DNA from: Desulfobacteraceae bacterium
GTDB lineage: Bacteria > Desulfobacterota > Desulfobacteria > Desulfobacterales > Desulfobacteraceae
Length of the DNA stretch: 9,723 nt
Direction: 5' to 3'
NCBI GenBank assembly: GCA_024225895.1
Contig: JAAEMC010000615.1
Location: forward strand, 1 to 9,723
The notes beneath the pieces were generated by a model. It had not been told where the DNA came from. It was given only the letters and a program-made list of their open reading frames with translations, and did no database searches. The position numbers were made by a program, and so were the translations under genes. Below are positions 7,131-9,723 of this stretch, one piece after another (position 1 is the first letter of the stretch; the number at the start of each line of letters is the position of its first letter).

Positions 7131-8294
7131 CTACCGGTTTGCTTTCCGGAATCCTAATTGATCTAAAGCAATTATCCATTTACAGATGTTGGCCGAGCCT
7201 TCAACCATGTAATAGGTCGGTGCATCTCTGTAAAATCTTGCCACAGGATATTCAGTAGAGTATCCATAAGCACCCAGGATTCTCATGGCATAGTTCACTG
7301 CCTTTGTAACCACTTCACCCACAAAGTATTTGGCCATGGCAACATCCAATCCATTATCCAGCTTGCCCTGATCTTTCACCCATGCGGCCTTGTAGACCAA
7401 CAGCCGGGCTGCTTCAATTTCCGTGGCCATCTGGGCAATCATATCCTGGTTCATCTGGAATTCACCGATCTTTTTGCCAAACTGTTTTCTTGTGTTGCAA
7501 TATTTAATGGATTCATCAAGACATGCCTGGGCAAGTCCCACACCGCCGGCAGCAGCAGAAAGACGCGTCTGGTTCAGGGATGAGAAAACTATCTTTGCAC
7601 CGTCTCCGGGTTTTCCTAAAATATTCTCTTTAGGCACTTTGACATTATCCAGGAACACTTCGCCTGTGGGGGATGAATGGGAGCCCAGCTTGTCCAGGGC
7701 AGATGTTTTAACACCAGCAAAGTTTTTTGGCTCTATGACAAAGGCAGACAATCCTTTGGAACCGGCATCTTTATCTGTATAAGCATAATAAATCAGGGCA
7801 TCTGCAACAGCTGCATTTGAAATCCATGTTTTGGAGCCATTCAAAAGCCAGTGGTCTCCCTTATCTTCAGCTGTGGATGCCATGGCCATAACATCAGAGC
7901 CGGCATCGGATTCAGTGATACCGAATCCACCGATGTATTCAGCGCTACATAGTTTTTCGACATATTTTTTTTTGGCTTCTTCTGTACCATATCTGAATAT
8001 GGTGTATGCACAGCCGAGTACCTGCATATTGACCTGAACCCTTAAAGAAGAAGAAGCTTTGGCGATCTCTTCGGTCACGATCATGGCAGCAAGAAATCCC
8101 ATCTCTTCTCCGCCGTATTCTTCCGGGATGACAGTACCGAAAAATCCGAGTTCACCCATGGGTTTCATTACTTCTTCATAAGGCAGGTGATGTTTTTCAT
8201 CCCATTCATCTGCATTGGGTGCGATCTGTTTTTTGGCAAATTCTCTTACCGCTTTCTGGAGCATTTTCAGCTCGGTTGACAGTTTAAATTCCAT
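7131..8294 (-). CDS. glutaryl-CoA dehydrogenase, probably non-decarboxylating (acyl-CoA dehydrogenase family)
   Basis: The 387-residue protein is a complete FAD-dependent acyl-CoA dehydrogenase: helical N-terminal domain, FAD/substrate segment GGFGITESDAGSD (122-134), KTWISNA (155-161), TRKQFGKKIGEFQ (268-280) and the catalytic-base segment YMVEGSANICK with Glu365. Aligning by eye with human glutaryl-CoA dehydrogenase puts Arg85 (in SSSLRVQVN) at the place of Arg94, which binds the distal carboxylate. Val364 sits where decarboxylating enzymes have Tyr before the catalytic Glu. The Tyr-to-Val change is the known key difference of the Desulfococcus multivorans enzyme, which forms glutaconyl-CoA and keeps the CO2. 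The specific call is therefore inference from two residues, and another acyl-CoA dehydrogenase specificity is possible. A strong ribosome binding site, TAGGAGGAA (8305-8297), precedes the ATG. The gene follows iclR by 25 bases. Confidence 0.9.
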   Translation of the reverse strand: MEFKLSTELKMLQKAVREFAKKQIAPNADEWDEKHHLPYEEVMKPMGELGFFGTVIPEEYGGEEMGFLAAMIVTEEIAKASSSLRVQVNMQVLGCAYTIFRYGTEEAKKKYVEKLCSAEYIGGFGITESDAGSDVMAMASTAEDKGDHWLLNGSKTWISNAAVADALIYYAYTDKDAGSKGLSAFVIEPKNFAGVKTSALDKLGSHSSPTGEVFLDNVKVPKENILGKPGDGAKIVFSSLNQTRLSAAAGGVGLAQACLDESIKYCNTRKQFGKKIGEFQMNQDMIAQMATEIEAARLLVYKAAWVKDQGKLDNGLDVAMAKYFVGEVVTKAVNYAMRILGAYGYSTEYPVARFYRDAPTYYMVEGSANICKWIIALDQLGFRKANR

Positions 8295-8296
8295 TG

Positions 8297-8305
8297 TTCC
8301 TCCTA
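8297..8305 (-). promoter_or_regulatory. strong ribosome binding site of the dehydrogenase gene
   Basis: TAGGAGGAA lies directly before CA-ATG on the minus strand, in the 25-base gap after the iclR-type stop. It is the best Shine-Dalgarno sequence in the window, which fits a dehydrogenase made in larger amounts than its regulator from one transcript. Confidence 0.75.
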
Positions 8306-8319
8306 AAAATTAAAAGATT

Positions 8320-9099
8320 TCAGTGTGCGAGCCCCAAGGCTTTTGAGAACTTATTGGCCGCACTAGTCAGTATTTGTATGCAAGTGGATAGATGATCCTT
8401 TTGTTTGATCCTGATCTCAGGAATCGCTAAGCTTAAGCTTGCCTGGATCATCCCCTTGTAGTCAAAAACAGGGGCGCTCAAAGAGCCCAGTCCCGGTGTT
8501 CTTTCCCCGAGACTGATGGCATAGCCCTGCCCCTTGATTTTTTTGATTTCCGTCTTCAGTTGTGCAGGGTCCACGATTGTATTTTCGGTAACCGGCAACA
8601 GTTTTGTTTTTTTAAAATATTCATTTTTATATTCATCGTTTGAAAAGGCCAAAAGGCATTTTGCCGAAGCACCGGCGTAAAGCGGAGACTGGTTTCCTAT
8701 GGGCATGCCTGCTTTAAGTACTTGAGAGGATTCAATACTATCGATACAGATACGTAAATCCCCTTCCATGATATTCAGATGAACAGTTTCACGCGTATTT
8801 GCTGTCACTTCCTCCATGAATTTTCTGCCGATGGCAGTAAGCCGGTTGGAATGATGCAGGGTTTCAATAAAGCGGTAAAATACATTGCCGATAAAGTATT
8901 GGCGGGTATTGGGGTCCTGCCGTACAAATTCATATGATTTGAGCACCTGCAAAATTCGCTGAACTGTAGCAGGGCTAAATCCGAGTTCGCCTCCCAGCTC
9001 TCTGATGCCCCAGCTAATTTTTTTTCCCTGGAATTTGAGCATTATTTCCAGGGCTTTTTCAATGGAGGTAAGTTTTTTTTGATTCTGTTTTTGTGTCAT
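8320..9099 (-). CDS. IclR family transcriptional regulator
   Basis: The 259-residue protein has an N-terminal winged helix-turn-helix (about 10-70): LTSIEKALEIML, then IRELGGELGFSPATVQRILQ as the DNA-binding helices and FVRQDPNTRQYFIG as the wing. The C-terminal effector-binding domain (about 85-255) includes GASAKCLLAF, the G-Y-A-I-S-L-GE segment (192-199), GLGSLSAPVFDYKG and SLSLAIP, all typical of IclR. Such proteins are dimeric or tetrameric DNA-binding regulators, mostly repressors, that respond to small carboxylates or aromatic intermediates. It is the first gene of a minus-strand operon with the dehydrogenase and the CMD-family protein, and probably controls that operon and itself. The effector is not visible from sequence; glutarate-, glutaryl-CoA- or aromatic-pathway intermediates are guesses from its neighbours. 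The ATG at 9099 is preceded by AGAAG, a modest ribosome binding site. Confidence 0.93.
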   Translation of the reverse strand: MTQKQNQKKLTSIEKALEIMLKFQGKKISWGIRELGGELGFSPATVQRILQVLKSYEFVRQDPNTRQYFIGNVFYRFIETLHHSNRLTAIGRKFMEEVTANTRETVHLNIMEGDLRICIDSIESSQVLKAGMPIGNQSPLYAGASAKCLLAFSNDEYKNEYFKKTKLLPVTENTIVDPAQLKTEIKKIKGQGYAISLGERTPGLGSLSAPVFDYKGMIQASLSLAIPEIRIKQKDHLSTCIQILTSAANKFSKALGLAH

Positions 9100-9180
9100 T
9101 GTCTTCTATGTTTTTACTGGCAGCCAGGGCTTTTATGAGTTTGTCGTTCCAATTTTATTCTTATTCAATATTTTTAAAAT

Positions 9181-9207
9181 TGTTTTATATATTAAAACAT
9201 TGTTTCA
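9181..9207. promoter_or_regulatory. candidate IclR-type operator (overlapping palindromes)
   Basis: Three related 7-base half-sites lie in a row: TGTTTTA (9181-9187), TAAAACA (9193-9199) and TGTTTCA (9201-9207). The first two form a perfect palindrome around TATAT. The last two form TAAAACATTGTTTCA, a near-palindrome that fits, as I remember it, the core of the KdgR box (TRAAAYRNYRTTTYA), KdgR being an IclR-family repressor. The site is about 80-110 bases upstream of the IclR-type start and just downstream of the proposed promoter, a position suited to autorepression. Confidence 0.5.
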
Positions 9208-9221
9208 TAATGTAAGTGTAC

Positions 9222-9250
9222 CATAAACTAAAAAAAAGAGGACTTGTCAA
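9222..9250 (-). promoter_or_regulatory. possible promoter of the iclR-dehydrogenase operon
   Basis: On the minus strand a perfect -35 box TTGACA (9250-9245) is followed after 17 bases by TTTATG (9227-9222), a poor -10 box. Start of transcription would fall near 9215, leaving a leader of about 115 bases that contains the candidate operator. The -10 match is weak; a second TTGACA at 9323-9318 with TTCAAT after 16 bases is an alternative. Confidence 0.3.
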
Positions 9251-9423
9251 GTAAAATGTAGCTGTATTATAGTTAAAAAATATCTTGACAAAGCGATTGA
9301 ATTATTTCATTTTATTTTGTCAAAACGGTGTTTCGACATGTGGAACACTTGGGCGAATAAAAAGTAATCTTCAAGTTTCTATTTTAGACGTGGATAAAAG
9401 AGAGATGAAAACAAGAGTAGCCG

Positions 9424-9469
9424 GTATCAGCAAAGTGCCAGGAAAAAAAATGATGCCCTTTGCTGATAC
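9424..9469. repeat. perfect 12-bp inverted repeat downstream of the biotinyl protein gene
   Basis: GTATCAGCAAAG (9424-9435) and CTTTGCTGATAC (9458-9469) are exact reverse complements separated by 22 bases that include a run of eight A (T on the minus strand). It lies 24 bases past the stop of the biotinyl protein gene. It may act as a transcript end or processing hairpin, but there is no T-tract after the stem, so it is not a standard rho-independent terminator. Confidence 0.6.
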
Positions 9470-9493
9470 GAAATTGCGTACAAGAAGCATGTC

Positions 9494-9709
9494 TTATTCA
9501 AAGGACAGTAAAACCTGGTTAGTAGCAACTTTGTCGTCAACAGCAATGTTGACTTCTTTTACCTTTCCAGCTGTCGTTGCGACAATGGGGTTTTCCATTT
9601 TCATGGCTTCAAGAACCAGCATTTCCTGTCCTTCAATAACATCATCACCGGGTTTAACATGTACCTGGATGATTGTTCCTGGCATTGGGGCTAAAATTTC
9701 TGAACTCAT
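9494..9709 (-). CDS. stand-alone biotinyl carrier protein (biotin/lipoyl attachment domain)
   Basis: The whole 71-residue protein is one biotinyl domain: APMPGTI near the start, the biotin attachment motif EAMKMEN (34-40) with Lys37 as the expected biotinylated lysine, and AGKVKEVNIAVDD as the mirrored half. Such carriers shuttle CO2 on biotin between a carboxylase or decarboxylase and a carboxyltransferase. It lacks the Ala/Pro-rich linker found in many carrier subunits of sodium-pumping decarboxylases. AGGAGAG (9720-9714) just before the ATG at 9709 supports the start. Partners must be upstream, outside the window. Given the adjacent glutaryl-CoA dehydrogenase with a non-decarboxylating signature, the carrier subunit of a glutaconyl-CoA decarboxylase is a sensible guess. 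A soluble acyl-CoA carboxylase such as the propionyl-CoA type is the main alternative. Confidence 0.9.
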   Translation of the reverse strand: MSSEILAPMPGTIIQVHVKPGDDVIEGQEMLVLEAMKMENPIVATTAGKVKEVNIAVDDKVATNQVLLSFE

Positions 9710-9723
9710 TGAACTCTCCTTTA

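Larger units (their letters stand above)
9100..9493. other. 394-base AT-rich intergenic region
   Basis: This spacer between the IclR-type gene and the biotinyl protein gene holds the candidate operator (9181-9207), possible promoters and a 12-bp inverted repeat (9424-9469). TTGACA occurs three times in alternating orientation, at 9245-9250 (minus), 9285-9290 (plus) and 9318-9323 (minus). I see no convincing coding region; the only open frames are a 9-codon one at 9338 and the antisense frame of the biotinyl gene. Confidence 0.6.

Noticed and set aside
7117..7179. Upstream extension of the CMD-family protein to the ATG at 7179
   Set aside because: It would overlap the dehydrogenase gene by 49 bases and add residues not typical of the family; the ATG at 7116 has a ribosome binding site and fits the operon spacing.
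9338..9367. Nine-codon frame with two Trp codons, leader-peptide-like
   Set aside because: There is no ribosome binding site, no alternative hairpin set of an attenuator and no downstream plus-strand gene that it could control.
9437..9442. TGGCAC on the minus strand as a sigma-54 -24 element; a similar one at 3163-3168
   Set aside because: Neither is followed by GC at the required GG-N10-GC spacing.
9406..9723. Long plus-strand open frame running to the window end across the biotinyl gene
   Set aside because: It is antisense to a well-supported biotinyl protein with motif, ribosome binding site and full length; the translated product is Ser/Thr-rich and typical of shadow frames opposite this domain.

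Overview
The window (9,723 bases, moderate to low GC, AT-rich spacers) looks like chromosome from a strictly anaerobic deltaproteobacterium, most likely a Desulfobacteraceae-type sulfate reducer. This is inferred from gene content: a two-component/sigma-54 style of regulation, a PrmA operon, and above all a glutaryl-CoA dehydrogenase with the sequence signature of the non-decarboxylating Desulfococcus enzyme, next to a biotin carrier protein. No tRNA, rRNA, CRISPR array, transposase or prophage gene was seen.

Layout. (1) 1-774, plus: the C-terminal half of a sigma-54-dependent activator, cut by the window edge inside the GAFTGA motif. (2) 3160 down to 791, minus: a three-gene operon with a good sigma-70-like promoter at 3226-3198. 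It holds prmA (ribosomal protein L11 methyltransferase), an unrecognised 127-residue protein, and a proline-racemase-superfamily enzyme whose active site pair is Cys/Thr, which points to trans-3-hydroxy-L-proline dehydratase. (3) 3258-6703, plus, divergent from prmA: an apparent operon of a secreted protein with two tandem molybdopterin-oxidoreductase-like domains, a membrane histidine kinase overlapping it by 13 bases, and a second, divergent PrmA-like methyltransferase. A perfect 13-bp hairpin at 6686-6717 closes this operon and the convergent one. (4) 9099 down to 6730, minus: IclR-type regulator, glutaryl-CoA dehydrogenase, carboxymuconolactone-decarboxylase-family protein, ending at the same hairpin. 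(5) 9709-9494, minus: a stand-alone biotinyl domain whose upstream partners lie outside the window.

How the genes may work together. Block 4 plus block 5 fits anaerobic glutaryl-CoA metabolism. The dehydrogenase would make glutaconyl-CoA without losing CO2, and a biotin-dependent sodium-pumping glutaconyl-CoA decarboxylase, of which the 71-residue protein could be the biotin carrier, would harvest the decarboxylation energy. The IclR-type protein probably controls this unit through a KdgR-like palindrome upstream of its own gene. Block 3 is the least explained part: a secreted, possibly non-catalytic sensor, a kinase without a receiver domain, and a PrmA paralogue sit together just across a 97-base divergent spacer from the true prmA. 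I see no description of such a unit in what I know, and regard it as the best candidate for something new here.
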